Below, piece by piece: positions 50,501-59,965 of a DNA stretch of 64,000 nucleotides. This DNA is from Luteitalea sp. TBR-22 (lineage in GTDB: Bacteria > Acidobacteriota > Vicinamibacteria > Vicinamibacterales > Vicinamibacteraceae). The stretch covers positions 704,501-768,500 of the forward strand of contig NZ_AP024452.1 in NCBI RefSeq assembly GCF_016865485.1. The letters are read 5' to 3'. A model generated the notes under the pieces. It had not been told where the DNA came from. It saw only the letters and a program-made list of their open reading frames with translations, and made no database searches. Both the position numbers and the translations under genes were made by a program. Numbering within the stretch: position 1 is the stretch's first letter; each line of letters starts with the position of its first letter.

Positions 50501-51219
50501 TCGACCTGCCGTCGCCTACCGAGTGGACGGAAGCACGGGCGCGCGCCAGCAAGATCCTGGGCCTGGCGTTGCTCGAGCAGCGGACCGCATCCAACGTCGC
50601 TGAAGCCGTCAGGGCGATCCAGGAGTCGACGAAGGGTCTGCGTGTGCCGGCGACGCAGCTCGTGGACGCGCTCAAGGCTCGCGTGTCGCAGTTGGGCATT
50701 GGCGAGGAGCGGGCGACGCGCCTGCGGACGGCTCGCGCCGCGCTCGCCCTGGTTGCGGCGGTCGACCAGGCCATGCCCGAACAGGTCATCGGGAAGCTCG
50801 CCGGCACGCCCATCGACGGCGACCCGGTGGCGCTCGGGACGAGCCTGAAGACGGGGGACGTCGTGGCCGGCGCGCTGCGCCAGGCCTCGTGGACGATCAT
50901 CGACCCGGCCATGCACCTGACGGACGAGGCGCGGCGAGACGACGCCGCGCGGTTGCGGGCCGATGTGGAGCAGGCCATCTGCGCCGACGAGTACGTGACC
51001 AGCCTCAAGCCTGCGCTCGAGGGGGCGCAGACCGCGGCTGCCGCGCTCCTGGCTCGGGTGCCGCCTCCCCCGCGGCCCGACCCGGACCCGAAGCCGGAGC
51101 CGGGCCCCAAGCGCATCCGGCGCGACGGCCTTGCTCCAAAGGCCGCGCGGGAGCTGCTGGACAAGCTCACTGACAAGTGCGACGTGCTGGTCACGGTCGA
51201 GTGGACCGAGCCGGAGTAG
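47596..51219 (+). CDS. pglY: BREX-2 ATPase PglY
   Basis: The 1207-residue protein begins M-P-L-I-S-D-V-L-N-L-P-R and has a P-loop G-S-F-G-S-G-K-S (about 74-81), then H-M-I-G-A-H-S-M-E-S and F-L-D-E-L-I-L-W, a Walker-B-like segment. It belongs to the DUF6079/PglY family, the BREX-2 counterpart of BrxC. A proline-rich linker (P-P-P-P-R-P-D-P-D-P-K-P) near the C-terminus precedes a short basic domain. It is a required ATPase of the phage-exclusion complex. It lies 100 bases after the toxin gene and 10 bases before pglZ. Confidence 0.9.
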   Translation: MPLISDVLNLPRSVNRGDFVLRLSEGITDAHADGTLRDYVVTPQLAANFRDALAFIRSALESGSSKGAYLHGSFGSGKSHFMAVLYLLLRGNPKARALPELAEVVQAQDTWAEGRKFLLVPYHMIGAHSMESAILGQYVEFVRRLHPEAPTPGVYLSGPLFDDARNLRQTMGDQAFFDALNRGKGGGGGWGNIGAAWDAARFDAATVAPEDAEDRVRLVGDLTDTLFTAYAGIASGQGRGFVSLDRGLSVISHHARSLGYDAVILFLDELILWLASRAADSRFLSEEGQKLAKLVEAQDPSRPIPIVSFVARQRDIRDLVGEHSVGAHALAFNDVFRWWEARFHVITLEDRNLSAIVEKRVLAPVSPAARAQMDAAFTQATTRLRPDVRQALVSRSSDDEFRQVYPFSPALVQVLVAVSSMLQRERTALKVMLQLLVNQRDTLELGQLVAVGDLFDVIAEGDEAFNEQMRQYFDGARRLWATKLRPMLEAQHGVTEEELAKRPWADPVATAFRADARLLKTLLIAALVPNVDAVRSLDARRLGALNHGSLKAPIPGQEDSLIIGRLRNWAANVGEIHISDDRTNPTVSLQITGVDVDGILAQASAEDNPGNRLRKIRSLVFGLCGIQDRDELFLSHEVVWRGTKRRVEVRFSNVRDLPMDSLRARGTDWLLVVDFPFDEQGRTPADDRARVEAFRETEAPSNTIVWIPAFLSRASLNELKQLILIDHVLAGDRLVAYTAHLTQTERESARVLLENQRSQLNAKLRMVLEGAYGIAREVDGSIDTALEHPPADRFQSLDPTLKLQPPVGPTMAEAVRQLLDQALHHQFPAHPRFDLEGDIRPAMLKRVYAEVQRAIPEPRLFVEAPDTRRLMRQIAVPLSLGEMGEQHFVLKNAWTQHFDRKVAEHGGSLTVRRLRGWIDEPTPRGLPTDLANLVILTYAEQKNLRFLLHGGPATPTIDSLHDDLELREIDLPSPTEWTEARARASKILGLALLEQRTASNVAEAVRAIQESTKGLRVPATQLVDALKARVSQLGIGEERATRLRTARAALALVAAVDQAMPEQVIGKLAGTPIDGDPVALGTSLKTGDVVAGALRQASWTIIDPAMHLTDEARRDDAARLRADVEQAICADEYVTSLKPALEGAQTAAAALLARVPPPPRPDPDPKPEPGPKRIRRDGLAPKAARELLDKLTDKCDVLVTVEWTEPE

Positions 51220-51229
51220 GCTGACTGCG

Positions 51230-54001
51230 ATGCCTGGAGCCTTGGCCCCCCCTGCACCGCGCGCCGTTCCCCTGACTCCCGCGCTCCTGGTGCAACACGT
51301 GCGCGCCATCCGGAGCAAGCTGGAGGGACACTCCGGCGGGCAGCCTGCTGGCGCACCGCATGTGTTCGCGCTGCGCAGTGCCGCCGCCTGGACGGGGCCG
51401 GCGTCGCTCGACGTGGAAGGGCAGCCCGTGGACGTCGTCGCTGCGGTCTCGGCGCTCCACGTCCGTGAGCTGCTGGCGGCCCGCGTGGCCGGCATGCCGG
51501 ACCTCGTGGTCATCACGCCGCTGGCCGAGGCGGAACTCGGCGCCGACGTGATGGCGCGCCTTGCAGGCCGGCGCGTGGTCTCGCTGGAGCCATGGACGCT
51601 GGTGCTCGAGGCCTTCCGCGCGCGCGACCTCGATGCGCGGTTGCTCGCGCATCGCTGGATGGCGCTGGCGCTGCTGGAGGGCATGCCCGCGACCGGCTAT
51701 CCGCCCGTGCCTGCCGGCGTGCTGGACAGCGAGACCGCGTGGTCGTCCCTGCTGCAGCAGCGTCTCGGCCTGGCTGTGGCTCAGCCGGACGTGGTGGCCT
51801 TGCTCGAGTGGGCGGCAGACCCATCCCACGTGGAGCGCTGGAGGCAACTGCCTGCTGACGTACGCGACGGCGTGCGTGCGTGGCTCGTCCAGCATCTCGG
51901 TGACGTGGCGTCCCTCATCGTGGATGCTGCGGCGCTGGGACATGACGCGCTGGCACTCGGTCTCGTGTGCGACGTCCTGTTTCACGAGTGGAACATGCCG
52001 AGCGGGGCGCCAGGGCTGAGGTCGGAAGCGCGCGATGCCGCCATTCGCTTCGAATCGTTCATCGGCGGGCGTCCGCTGCCCGAGGGCGCGGGGCTGGCCT
52101 GGTCGCGTGCTGCCGTGGCGATTGCCTCGCGTCCGCGCGATCCCAGGCAGGCAGGCGTGCTGCGAGTGGCGCTGGACAATGCCGAGCGCGCGCTGAAGCA
52201 CTTGCAGGCCGACGCCCTGGCCGTGCACAGCGACGTCCTGCCGTCTGGCTTCGATCGGCGCTGCGAGGTGTTCGGGGAGGCACTGCTCGAGTACCTTCGT
52301 GACCCTGAAGGCCGTCGCGACGATGTGCACGATGCGAGGGGGCACCTGCGGGCGCATCGGTCGTGCACGCTGCCGTCGAACAAGGAACGCCTGGAGCGCC
52401 TCGAGATGTCGCTGCGCCTCGCACGATGGCTGAACGAGCGCGCGTCAGACGTCCCCGGCTCGATTGGCGAGGCAGCCTGGGCGCAGGTGCAACAGGATGG
52501 CCTTGCCGACTGGGCACGTGCCGTCGCGAGGTCCGTGGACCCGTCTGCCGCCGTGGCCGATGCCTGCCGCGCCGTGCTCGAGGCCGTCCGGCAGGCCGTT
52601 CGTCGCCGACAGGACGCGTTTGCCACGAAGCTGGCGCACTGGCTCGAGCTCGGCACCGATCCGGGTGTGCTGCTCGTGGAGCGCGTCCTCGAGGCGCGCG
52701 TCGCCCCACTCGCCGCGCATGCACCGGTTCTGCTGCTCGTCATGGACGGCATGAGTGCCGGCACGTGCCTGGAGCTGGCGCACAGTCTCGTGGAGGATGG
52801 CTGGACGCCCCTGGCGACTGAGGGCAGGTCGTCGCCGGAGCCCGTGCTCGCGCTGCTGCCATCGCTGACGGCCGTCTGCCGCACCAGCCTGCTGAGCGGA
52901 AGGGTCGTGGAGGGAGCCGCGGCGGACGAGAGCCGCAACTTCGCGGCGCATGCCGGGCTCGTCGCCCGAAGCACGCCAGCGCTTCCGCCGGTGCTGTTCC
53001 ACAAGGCAGGTCTTGCGGAGGACCACGGCGCGCTGCAGGAGCCGCTGCGCAAGGCGCTGGGCAACCCGAAGCAGCGCGTGGTTGGCGTGGTGGTCAATGC
53101 CATCGACGACCACCTGCTGAAGGCCGACCAGGTGCGCAACCGGTGGACCATCTCGGACGTGCCCATGCTTTCTGCCATCCTCAGCGATGCCAGGGCAGCT
53201 GGCCGCATCGTCGTGCTCACCTCGGATCACGGCCACATCCTCGACGATCGCAGCACGCAGCGGTCCGGCGGGGCCGGCACCTCCGATCGCTGGCGTCCCG
53301 CGGATACTCCGGCGGGTGACGGCGAGGTCCTGGTGAGCGGCCCGCGTGTGATCGCTCCTGGGCACGCGTGCGTCCTCGCCGTGTCGGAGCAACTGCGATA
53401 TCGCAGCAAGAAGAACGGGTACCACGGCGGTGGCACGCCCCAGGAGGTCGTCGCGCCGCTGGTCGTGCTCGCGAGTGGGGCAACGACGGTGCCCGGGTGG
53501 GAGGAAACGGCCCTGCCTGCGCCTGACTGGTGGATGCTCGAGTACGAGGATCTTCGCGTGTACTCGGCACCGGTGCAGACGTCGCAGGATCGGCCGGCTC
53601 GGAGAGCCGGCCCTACCCCTCCTTCGCCCTCGAAGCCGCTGCTGTCGCTCGTGGACGACGAACCGGCTGCGCCGGCCGGGCCGGCCGCGGACACCTCGCT
53701 GGCCGCACGGCTGTTGCAGTCCGAGGTGTATGCGGCCCAGAAGGCGCAGCAGGCGCGTGCGGCCGTGCCCGACGAGCGCGTGAAGGCCATCCTGGGGTTC
53801 CTGCTGGCGCGGGGCGGCCGTTCGACGCGCGCCGCTGTTGCGAGTGCGCTTGGCATTCCGAAGCCCCGGCTCGACCTTCAGCTCGGTGCACTGCGCGGCG
53901 TGCTCAACGTCGAGGGCTACGCCGTCCTCTCCATCGACGAGGCAGGCGACACCGTGACCCTCAATCGCGACTACCTGATGTCGCAGTTCGACCTGCACTG
54001 A
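51230..54001 (+). CDS. pglZ: BREX-2 phosphatase-family protein PglZ
   Basis: ATG 51230, ten bases after the pglY stop, gives 923 residues (M-P-G-A-L-A-P-P). The alkaline-phosphatase-superfamily core lies at about 500-770: L-L-L-V-M-D-G-M-S-A-G with the metal-binding Asp, I-D-D-H-L-L, and V-V-L-T-S-D-H-G-H with the D-H-G metal ligands. A winged-helix-like segment (about 850-905) closes the protein. PglZ is the signature protein of all BREX types; its enzymatic target is unsettled. The next gene starts one base after the stop. Confidence 0.9.
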   Translation: MPGALAPPAPRAVPLTPALLVQHVRAIRSKLEGHSGGQPAGAPHVFALRSAAAWTGPASLDVEGQPVDVVAAVSALHVRELLAARVAGMPDLVVITPLAEAELGADVMARLAGRRVVSLEPWTLVLEAFRARDLDARLLAHRWMALALLEGMPATGYPPVPAGVLDSETAWSSLLQQRLGLAVAQPDVVALLEWAADPSHVERWRQLPADVRDGVRAWLVQHLGDVASLIVDAAALGHDALALGLVCDVLFHEWNMPSGAPGLRSEARDAAIRFESFIGGRPLPEGAGLAWSRAAVAIASRPRDPRQAGVLRVALDNAERALKHLQADALAVHSDVLPSGFDRRCEVFGEALLEYLRDPEGRRDDVHDARGHLRAHRSCTLPSNKERLERLEMSLRLARWLNERASDVPGSIGEAAWAQVQQDGLADWARAVARSVDPSAAVADACRAVLEAVRQAVRRRQDAFATKLAHWLELGTDPGVLLVERVLEARVAPLAAHAPVLLLVMDGMSAGTCLELAHSLVEDGWTPLATEGRSSPEPVLALLPSLTAVCRTSLLSGRVVEGAAADESRNFAAHAGLVARSTPALPPVLFHKAGLAEDHGALQEPLRKALGNPKQRVVGVVVNAIDDHLLKADQVRNRWTISDVPMLSAILSDARAAGRIVVLTSDHGHILDDRSTQRSGGAGTSDRWRPADTPAGDGEVLVSGPRVIAPGHACVLAVSEQLRYRSKKNGYHGGGTPQEVVAPLVVLASGATTVPGWEETALPAPDWWMLEYEDLRVYSAPVQTSQDRPARRAGPTPPSPSKPLLSLVDDEPAAPAGPAADTSLAARLLQSEVYAAQKAQQARAAVPDERVKAILGFLLARGGRSTRAAVASALGIPKPRLDLQLGALRGVLNVEGYAVLSIDEAGDTVTLNRDYLMSQFDLH

Positions 54002-54002
54002 G

Positions 54003-55328
54003 ATGAGCCTGGAGATCAGCCCGCAGCGACGGCTCGACATCATCGATGCGCTCCGCCGCGGTACCGTGCCGCGCGCGGGGCTCGACACGTTCGCCGTTGG
54101 CGTGGACCGCTGGCAGGCCGCGCTCGACGAGGAACTGCAGCGCGTGCGGTCAGGCGCGGGCGTGTTCAAGGCGGTGCGTGGCCAGTACGGCAGCGGCAAG
54201 ACGTTCGTGGCGCGCTGGATCGAGGAGCGCGCCCGCCGGCAGGGGTTCGCCACGGCCGAAGTGCAGATCTCGGAGACCGAGACGCCGCTGCACAAGCTCG
54301 AGACCGTGTACCGGCGGCTGATCGAACGCCTGGCCACGACCGACGTGCCTGAGGGGGCTTTCCGCTCGGTGATCGAGCGCTGGTTCTACGTGCTCGAGGA
54401 GGACGCGCTCGCGGCCGGCGACGTCAGCGAGCACGATACGGCGGCGCTGCTGGCCCGTACGTCGAAGCTCCTCGAGGAGCGGCTTGCCGAGATCACGCGG
54501 CATGCGCCGATGTTCGCCACGGCCCTGCGCGGCTATCGCGAGGCGGCGGCACGGGGCGACGCGGCGCGCGCCGAATCGCTGCTGGCATGGCTGGGCGGGC
54601 AGCCGAACGTCGCAGCCAGCGCGAAGCGCGAGGCAGGCATCAAGGGCGACCTCGATCACTTTGGCGCGCTCGGGTTCCTGCAGGGACTGCTCGCGGTGCT
54701 GCGCGATGCCGGCTTCAGCGGTCTCGTGGTCGTGCTCGACGAGGTGGAGACGCTGCAGCGGATGCGCGGCGACGTCCGTGAGCGCGCGCTCAACGCGCTC
54801 CGGCAGCTGATCGACGAGGTCGACTCCGGCCGTTTCCCTGGGCTCTACTTGCTGATCACCGGGACGCCGGCGTTCTTCGACGGCCCGCAGGGTGTGCAGC
54901 GCCTGCCTCCGCTGGCGCAACGCCTGCACGTGGATTTCACCACCGACGCTCGCTTCGACAACCCGCGCGCGGTGCAGATTCGCCTGGCGGCCTTCGATCA
55001 GTCACGACTGGAGGAAGTGGGGCGGCGCATCCGAGACGTGTATGCCTCGCACGCGCCGTCGCGCGAGCGACTACTGGGCGTCGCTGATGACGCGTACGTA
55101 CGCGATCTGGCGCAGGGCGTGGCAGGTCGGCTCGGAGGCAAGGTTGGTATTGCCCCGCGCATCTTCCTGAAGAAGCTGGTCGCCGACGTCCTTGATCGCG
55201 TCGACCAGTTCCCCGACTTCGACCCGCGCCGCGACTACGCGCTCACCGTCGCCGAGACGGAGATGACTGCCGTGGAGCGCGCGGCGTCCGGTGCTGCCTC
55301 CGTCGACGACATCGCCCTCGACCTGTGA
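54003..55328 (+). CDS. brxD: BREX ATP-binding protein BrxD
   Basis: The 441-residue protein has a P-loop G-Q-Y-G-S-G-K-T (about 60-67) and Walker B V-V-V-L-D-E-V-E-T-L-Q-R (about 243-254), and ends with helical and basic segments. This is the DUF2791/BrxD family, an ORC/Cdc6-like AAA ATPase found in BREX types 2 and others, probably loading the BrxHI helicase. The start lies one base after the pglZ stop, and its TGA overlaps the GTG of brxHI. Confidence 0.9.
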   Translation: MSLEISPQRRLDIIDALRRGTVPRAGLDTFAVGVDRWQAALDEELQRVRSGAGVFKAVRGQYGSGKTFVARWIEERARRQGFATAEVQISETETPLHKLETVYRRLIERLATTDVPEGAFRSVIERWFYVLEEDALAAGDVSEHDTAALLARTSKLLEERLAEITRHAPMFATALRGYREAAARGDAARAESLLAWLGGQPNVAASAKREAGIKGDLDHFGALGFLQGLLAVLRDAGFSGLVVVLDEVETLQRMRGDVRERALNALRQLIDEVDSGRFPGLYLLITGTPAFFDGPQGVQRLPPLAQRLHVDFTTDARFDNPRAVQIRLAAFDQSRLEEVGRRIRDVYASHAPSRERLLGVADDAYVRDLAQGVAGRLGGKVGIAPRIFLKKLVADVLDRVDQFPDFDPRRDYALTVAETEMTAVERAASGAASVDDIALDL

Positions 55329-57409
55329 GCTTCGACCGGCTTCACCCCGTCGTCCAGCACCACATCGTCAACTCGCTGGGGTGGCGGTCGCTGCGGCCCC
55401 TGCAGGAGCAAGCGATCGGTCCGATTCTCGACGGCGCGCACGCCATGCTCGTGGCGCCGACGGCAGGCGGCAAGACCGAGGCGGCCACCTTTCCAGTGCT
55501 GTCGCGCATGCTGGCGGAGCAATGGTCCGGTCTCTCGGTCCTGTATCTCTGCCCGTTGCGCGCGCTCCTCAACAACCTTCAGCCTCGCCTCGAGGGTTAC
55601 GGCCGACTGGTGGGGCGCCGCGTCGCCATGTGGCACGGCGACGTCGGCGAGAGCGAACGGCGACGCATCCTTGCTGACCCACCGGACCTCCTGCTGACCA
55701 CGCCGGAGTCGCTGGAGGTGATGCTGGTCAGCCGGCGCGTGGAGCACGAGGCATTGTTCCGACGCGTGCGGGCGGTGGTCGTCGACGAAGTGCACGCGTT
55801 CGCAGCCGACGACCGCGGCTGGCACCTGCTGTCGGTGCTGGAGCGCATCCAACGCCTGGCCGAGCAGCCGATCCAGCGCGTGGGGTTGTCGGCCACGGTC
55901 GGCAATCCCGACGAGGTGCTGGCGTGGCTGGCGGGTTCATCCCCGGCGGAACGGCGGATCGTGCAAGTGGGCGCGTCGGGAAGCGTGGCGACCGACGTCA
56001 CCGTGGACTTCGTGGGCGGGCTCGAGAACGCCGCCACCGTGATCTCGCGATTGCATCAGGGCGAGAAGCGCCTGGTGTTCTGCGACAGCCGGGCGCGCGT
56101 CGAGGAACTCGCCGCGTACCTCCGCAAGCGCGACGTGGACACGTACGTCTCGCACTCGTCGCTGAGTCCCGACGAGCGTCGTCAGGCGGAGGCGGCCTTC
56201 GCCTCCGGCAGCAACTGCGTAATCGTCGCCACGGGCACCCTCGAACTCGGCATCGACGTCGGCGACCTCGACCGCGTCATTCAGATAGACGCCCCCACGC
56301 AGGTGGCGTCCTTCCTCCAGCGCCTCGGTCGCACGGGCCGGCGTGCGGGCACGACGCGCAACTGCCTGTTTCTCGCGACCGAAGACGACGCGCTCGTGCG
56401 GGCGCTGGCGCTGTGTGCGTTGTGGCGAGACGGGCACGTGGAGCACGTGACACCGCCGGCCATGCCGCTGCACCTGCTCGCGCAGCAGATCCTCGCGCTT
56501 GCGCTGCAGGAGGGCGGTATCGGCGCAGCGGACTGGCAGGGCTGGGTGGGCGGCATGCCTGGCTTCCGCGCGCTGGATAGAGCCGACGTGCAGGAGACCG
56601 TGCAGCACATGCTGACCGCCGGCATCCTGCACGATGACGAGGGCCTGTGGTCGATCGGCGCCGAGGGTGAAGCGGCATTCGGACGCCGCCACTTCATGGA
56701 CCTGCTCTCGGCGTTCACCACCGAGCCGCTGTTCACGGTCAAGCACGGCCAGCTCGAACTTGGACGCGTGCACCAGCTCACGTTCGCCAGCCGCGACGAC
56801 CGCCCCGCCGTGCTCCTGCTCGCCGGTCGCCCGTGGGTGGTCGTGCACGTCGACTGGGATGCCAGAACCGCCTTCGTGAAGCCGACGGACGATCCCGGCC
56901 GTTCCCGCTGGCTCGGCGCCGGGGCGCCACTCCGCCACGAGTTGTGCCAATCGGTGGCGCGTGTGCTCGCTGGCGAGGACGTCAGCGCGTTCTGCTCGAA
57001 GCGTGCCTCGGAGCAACTCGCGGCGCACCGCGAGGCCTTCGCCTGGCTCGACCCGGAGAAGACCGCAGTCGTGCAGGATGCCCGCGGCCAGTGGGCCTGG
57101 TGGACCTTCGCCGGCCTCAACTCGAACGCCCCACTCGCGCAGGCGCTCCGCGAGGCCGGTGCCGCCGTGGGGCAGCCGGACAACTACCGAATCACGCTGG
57201 ACAGCCCGTTGCCGGCGGACGCCCTCGAGGCATTGCGCCAGCGGCCGGTGGAGTCGATGCGCAGCCCCGTCAGCGAGAAGGCGCTCGAGGGGCTGAAGTT
57301 CAATCAGTGCCTCCCCGAGGCGCTCGCGGTGAAGGAGCTGTCGACGCGGATGACCAATCCACGAGCTGTTGACACCACGCTATTGAGGGCGACGGTGACG
57401 AGCGCCTGA
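55325..57409 (+). CDS. brxHI: BREX superfamily 2 helicase BrxHI
   Basis: A GTG start at 55325 overlaps the brxD stop (GTGA). The 694-residue protein is a Lhr-like DEAD/H helicase: Walker A A-P-T-A-G-G-K-T (about 44-51), D-E-V-H (about 153-156), S-A-T-V (about 188), and motif VI Q-R-L-G-R-T-G-R-R (about 332). The last ~300 residues form the Lhr-type accessory region. It completes the BREX-2 gene set. The plus-strand run ends here, and the next gene converges after 32 bases with no clear terminator. Confidence 0.9.
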   Translation: MSFDRLHPVVQHHIVNSLGWRSLRPLQEQAIGPILDGAHAMLVAPTAGGKTEAATFPVLSRMLAEQWSGLSVLYLCPLRALLNNLQPRLEGYGRLVGRRVAMWHGDVGESERRRILADPPDLLLTTPESLEVMLVSRRVEHEALFRRVRAVVVDEVHAFAADDRGWHLLSVLERIQRLAEQPIQRVGLSATVGNPDEVLAWLAGSSPAERRIVQVGASGSVATDVTVDFVGGLENAATVISRLHQGEKRLVFCDSRARVEELAAYLRKRDVDTYVSHSSLSPDERRQAEAAFASGSNCVIVATGTLELGIDVGDLDRVIQIDAPTQVASFLQRLGRTGRRAGTTRNCLFLATEDDALVRALALCALWRDGHVEHVTPPAMPLHLLAQQILALALQEGGIGAADWQGWVGGMPGFRALDRADVQETVQHMLTAGILHDDEGLWSIGAEGEAAFGRRHFMDLLSAFTTEPLFTVKHGQLELGRVHQLTFASRDDRPAVLLLAGRPWVVVHVDWDARTAFVKPTDDPGRSRWLGAGAPLRHELCQSVARVLAGEDVSAFCSKRASEQLAAHREAFAWLDPEKTAVVQDARGQWAWWTFAGLNSNAPLAQALREAGAAVGQPDNYRITLDSPLPADALEALRQRPVESMRSPVSEKALEGLKFNQCLPEALAVKELSTRMTNPRAVDTTLLRATVTSA

Positions 57410-57441
57410 CGCGACCAGATCGGACGGTTGGCCCGCTCCAC

Positions 57442-59583
57442 CTAGTCCACGTCCACCCGCTGCAGTTCACCCGAGATGTATTTCTTGAGTTCCGCCTTCA
57501 TCTCGCTGGTGCGGAGCGTGATGACCTCGGCGACCGCCTTCAGGTTGGAGTCCGATGTATCTGCGAGCGCCGCTCGAGACCCGAGAAGATCCGTGGTCCA
57601 TTGGTCGATAGCCAATGCTCCGCTGGCGAATTCGTCAACCTTCGCCAAGAAGCTCGTCAAGGAAGAGGCTCCCTTGGCGATGTTGAATGACTTCTCCAGC
57701 AGGCAGCAGTTTCCCAGCGCATTCATCATTACGCTGTAGGTCTCCCGTTGCTCGGGAGCCTCCGCGAGGGACAAGGGCTCACTCTCGGGAAACGGCAGCG
57801 ATTCCCACACCTTGACTGCGACAAGGTGATCCACGTCAGAACTCACGCCAGTCTTCGAGATACGCAGAGGACCCTTCGAGGCCTTCCATCTCCTCTCATC
57901 AAGGCGGTGCCACAGCCACAGGGGCACGTAGTAGTCGTGTACGCGCTTGCGATCCTGGACTTCGAGATCGTCGATGTACTTCGACGCGTCGGGCTGCAAA
58001 GCGTCGAGCCAGCGAGTTATGCACGTCTTCAGGAGCTTCATGGCCGCTTCGGGCGATGCTACCGGTGACAATTGCTCGCAGTAGTCGGCTAGGTCCTTCA
58101 CGTAGTCGCCGAAGACCTTGTCCGTGGACTTGCCCCATCGGCCCGACCACTGCGACATCAGGAGCCACCGATCCGCATACTCATTGAAGCGGGCATCGAG
58201 AGTCCTCTCGAAGCTGTCGGCCGTCGTGACGGACTGCGGATGCATGAGCAGCCACTTGCGTCCCAGCAGGCGCCACGTGAGCAACAGCGTCAGGACGTTC
58301 AAAGAGCGGTAGTGCAGTCCGTAATGAAGGCCACGGCTCTCCACAAGACCCGCACCATCGACAAAGTTCCTCATGAGCACTTCCCATTCATTGACGAGGT
58401 CTCTCGCCATCGGGCCCACCTTGTCGCCACGCAGCAGGTCGCTGGCGGTGAGCAGCGCACCTCTGCCGTAGATCACAGACCACATGGCCGACACGGCGCC
58501 AACGAGCGAGTCGATGTCCAGGTTCAGCTTTTCTTCACGCAGCGCCTCCTGGAGATTCTCGAAACAGCGGCCTGCCGTCGTGTTCTCGGTCAGAGAGGAG
58601 TCCCAACCTGTCTTGATCCAGGCGAAGGTGATCTCCTGACGGGTCAACGCCCGACCGGCGGTGTTCAGGCGAGTGAAGATGTTGACAATGGCGTCGTTGT
58701 ACACGTCGAGGCTCAGGACATCCGGGTCGAATGGCTGGAGTTGGAGGTACGACACCTTGGACTGCTTGATGCCGACGAGCGTGACCACCAACTGCGCCAG
58801 CGGATCGACGACGTCTGACTGGATGTCCTTCGCGACCCCGTAGCCCTCGAGCAGGGGTTGAAGCTTGTTGCGGAAATGCTGCTCGAACAACCCGGCTTGC
58901 GTGGAAGCGATGTCCCACAGCCGACTCAAGCGCACGAAACGTCCTCGGTTCTCCGCAACGAGTGCGTTAGGAATCGGATACTTGTACGTCGCTGGCCGTG
59001 GCAGCGACGACCGCCCGTGGCTCGGACTGAGTACCACCCATCGGAGCGCGCCCCGGAAGTCGACGCCCGTGAGGCCGCGAGCGGTCTGCACCTGTTCGCG
59101 GAACCGGTGCAAGTCCAGGCACAGTTCACCCATGGACCAATGCTTCCTGGCGTGTTTTCCACGTGGCCGCTCCTCGTCGAGGAGCAGGGCCCAATCGTAG
59201 TCCGTCAGTCGGAATCCCCAGTTGTCACCCGCGAACGCGAGCAGCAGACTCTGGAGGCGCTGTTGGCCGTCGAGCACCATCCGGAACTCTGCCGGCGGGT
59301 TGCCTGGCTTTACCCGGGCGTCGTCGAACTCGCCGGTCCTGTCCGCAATAGACCAGAACGGCCTCGACGGAATACCGGCGAGTTCCTCCTTGTGCACCTT
59401 CCACAGGAGCAGCGTCCCGAACGGCCACCCACGCAGGAGGGAATCGACCAGCAGAGTGACCTGCTCAGGGCTCCACACATAGGGCCGCTGGAGGTCGGGG
59501 ACCAGCAGTGTTGCACCTGTCTGCGAGGAGGCGGTCTTGAGAAGCTCGTGGAGCGGCTCAGAGTTGTCGTCGTAGATCTTCAT
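57442..59583 (-). CDS. GmrSD-like DUF262/DUF1524 restriction protein
   Basis: The 713-residue protein starts M-K-I-Y-D-D-N and has the DUF262 signatures V-P-D-L-Q-R-P-Y-V-W (28-37) and L-D-G-Q-Q-R-L (104-110), a ParB-like NTPase site. Near the C-terminus D-V-D-H-L-V-A-V-K (about 583) and N-A-L-G-N-C-C-L-L-E form an HNH-like DUF1524 nuclease. This one-chain fusion corresponds to GmrSD, a Type IV enzyme that cuts glucosylated hydroxymethylcytosine phage DNA; the precise modification target here is unknown. It is downstream of the AAA+ gene set and may be transcribed with it. Confidence 0.85.
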   Translation of the reverse strand: MKIYDDNSEPLHELLKTASSQTGATLLVPDLQRPYVWSPEQVTLLVDSLLRGWPFGTLLLWKVHKEELAGIPSRPFWSIADRTGEFDDARVKPGNPPAEFRMVLDGQQRLQSLLLAFAGDNWGFRLTDYDWALLLDEERPRGKHARKHWSMGELCLDLHRFREQVQTARGLTGVDFRGALRWVVLSPSHGRSSLPRPATYKYPIPNALVAENRGRFVRLSRLWDIASTQAGLFEQHFRNKLQPLLEGYGVAKDIQSDVVDPLAQLVVTLVGIKQSKVSYLQLQPFDPDVLSLDVYNDAIVNIFTRLNTAGRALTRQEITFAWIKTGWDSSLTENTTAGRCFENLQEALREEKLNLDIDSLVGAVSAMWSVIYGRGALLTASDLLRGDKVGPMARDLVNEWEVLMRNFVDGAGLVESRGLHYGLHYRSLNVLTLLLTWRLLGRKWLLMHPQSVTTADSFERTLDARFNEYADRWLLMSQWSGRWGKSTDKVFGDYVKDLADYCEQLSPVASPEAAMKLLKTCITRWLDALQPDASKYIDDLEVQDRKRVHDYYVPLWLWHRLDERRWKASKGPLRISKTGVSSDVDHLVAVKVWESLPFPESEPLSLAEAPEQRETYSVMMNALGNCCLLEKSFNIAKGASSLTSFLAKVDEFASGALAIDQWTTDLLGSRAALADTSDSNLKAVAEVITLRTSEMKAELKKYISGELQRVDVD

Positions 59584-59619
59584 GCGTGATGCCGTGCGCC
59601 GAAAGAACGGTGGCAGTGC

Positions 59620-59853
59620 TCAGTACTTGCGCCCCTTGATGGGGCGTCCGTTGTGATCTCGAGCCATGATGCCGAGGCCGGAACGCCTCCGCCTCCGGTT
59701 ACCCGTGGGCGCCCTGAGCATGGCAGCCAGGAGCGATACGGCCGCCAGACCGGTCCACCCAACGAGCCGCGCAGTTCCTCTGAGGAGGCCCGGAAACGGA
59801 TGCAGCATGTGCCTCAGCACGAGCAATGGGTACTTCGCGTAGGGCGTGGTCAT
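59620..59853 (-). CDS. Small membrane protein
   Basis: The 77-residue frame has one probable membrane helix, L-V-G-W-T-G-L-A-A-V-S-L-L-A-A-M-L (about 30-46), followed by an Arg-rich patch and a polar tail ending K-G-R-K-Y. No ribosome site is obvious before the ATG, so coding status is uncertain. It lies 36 bases upstream of the DUF262 gene and about 110 bases after the AAA+ gene. Confidence 0.4.
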   Translation of the reverse strand: MTTPYAKYPLLVLRHMLHPFPGLLRGTARLVGWTGLAAVSLLAAMLRAPTGNRRRRRSGLGIMARDHNGRPIKGRKY

Positions 59854-59965
59854 GGGTGGCTGGATGCGGTAGTGAAACGAGGAGTCGTGGAACCGCGCGC
59901 GATACCGCGGTGGTGGTCATGCCGACCCGGCTAGTTGGCTCACACGTTCAGATGGGCACAACACG

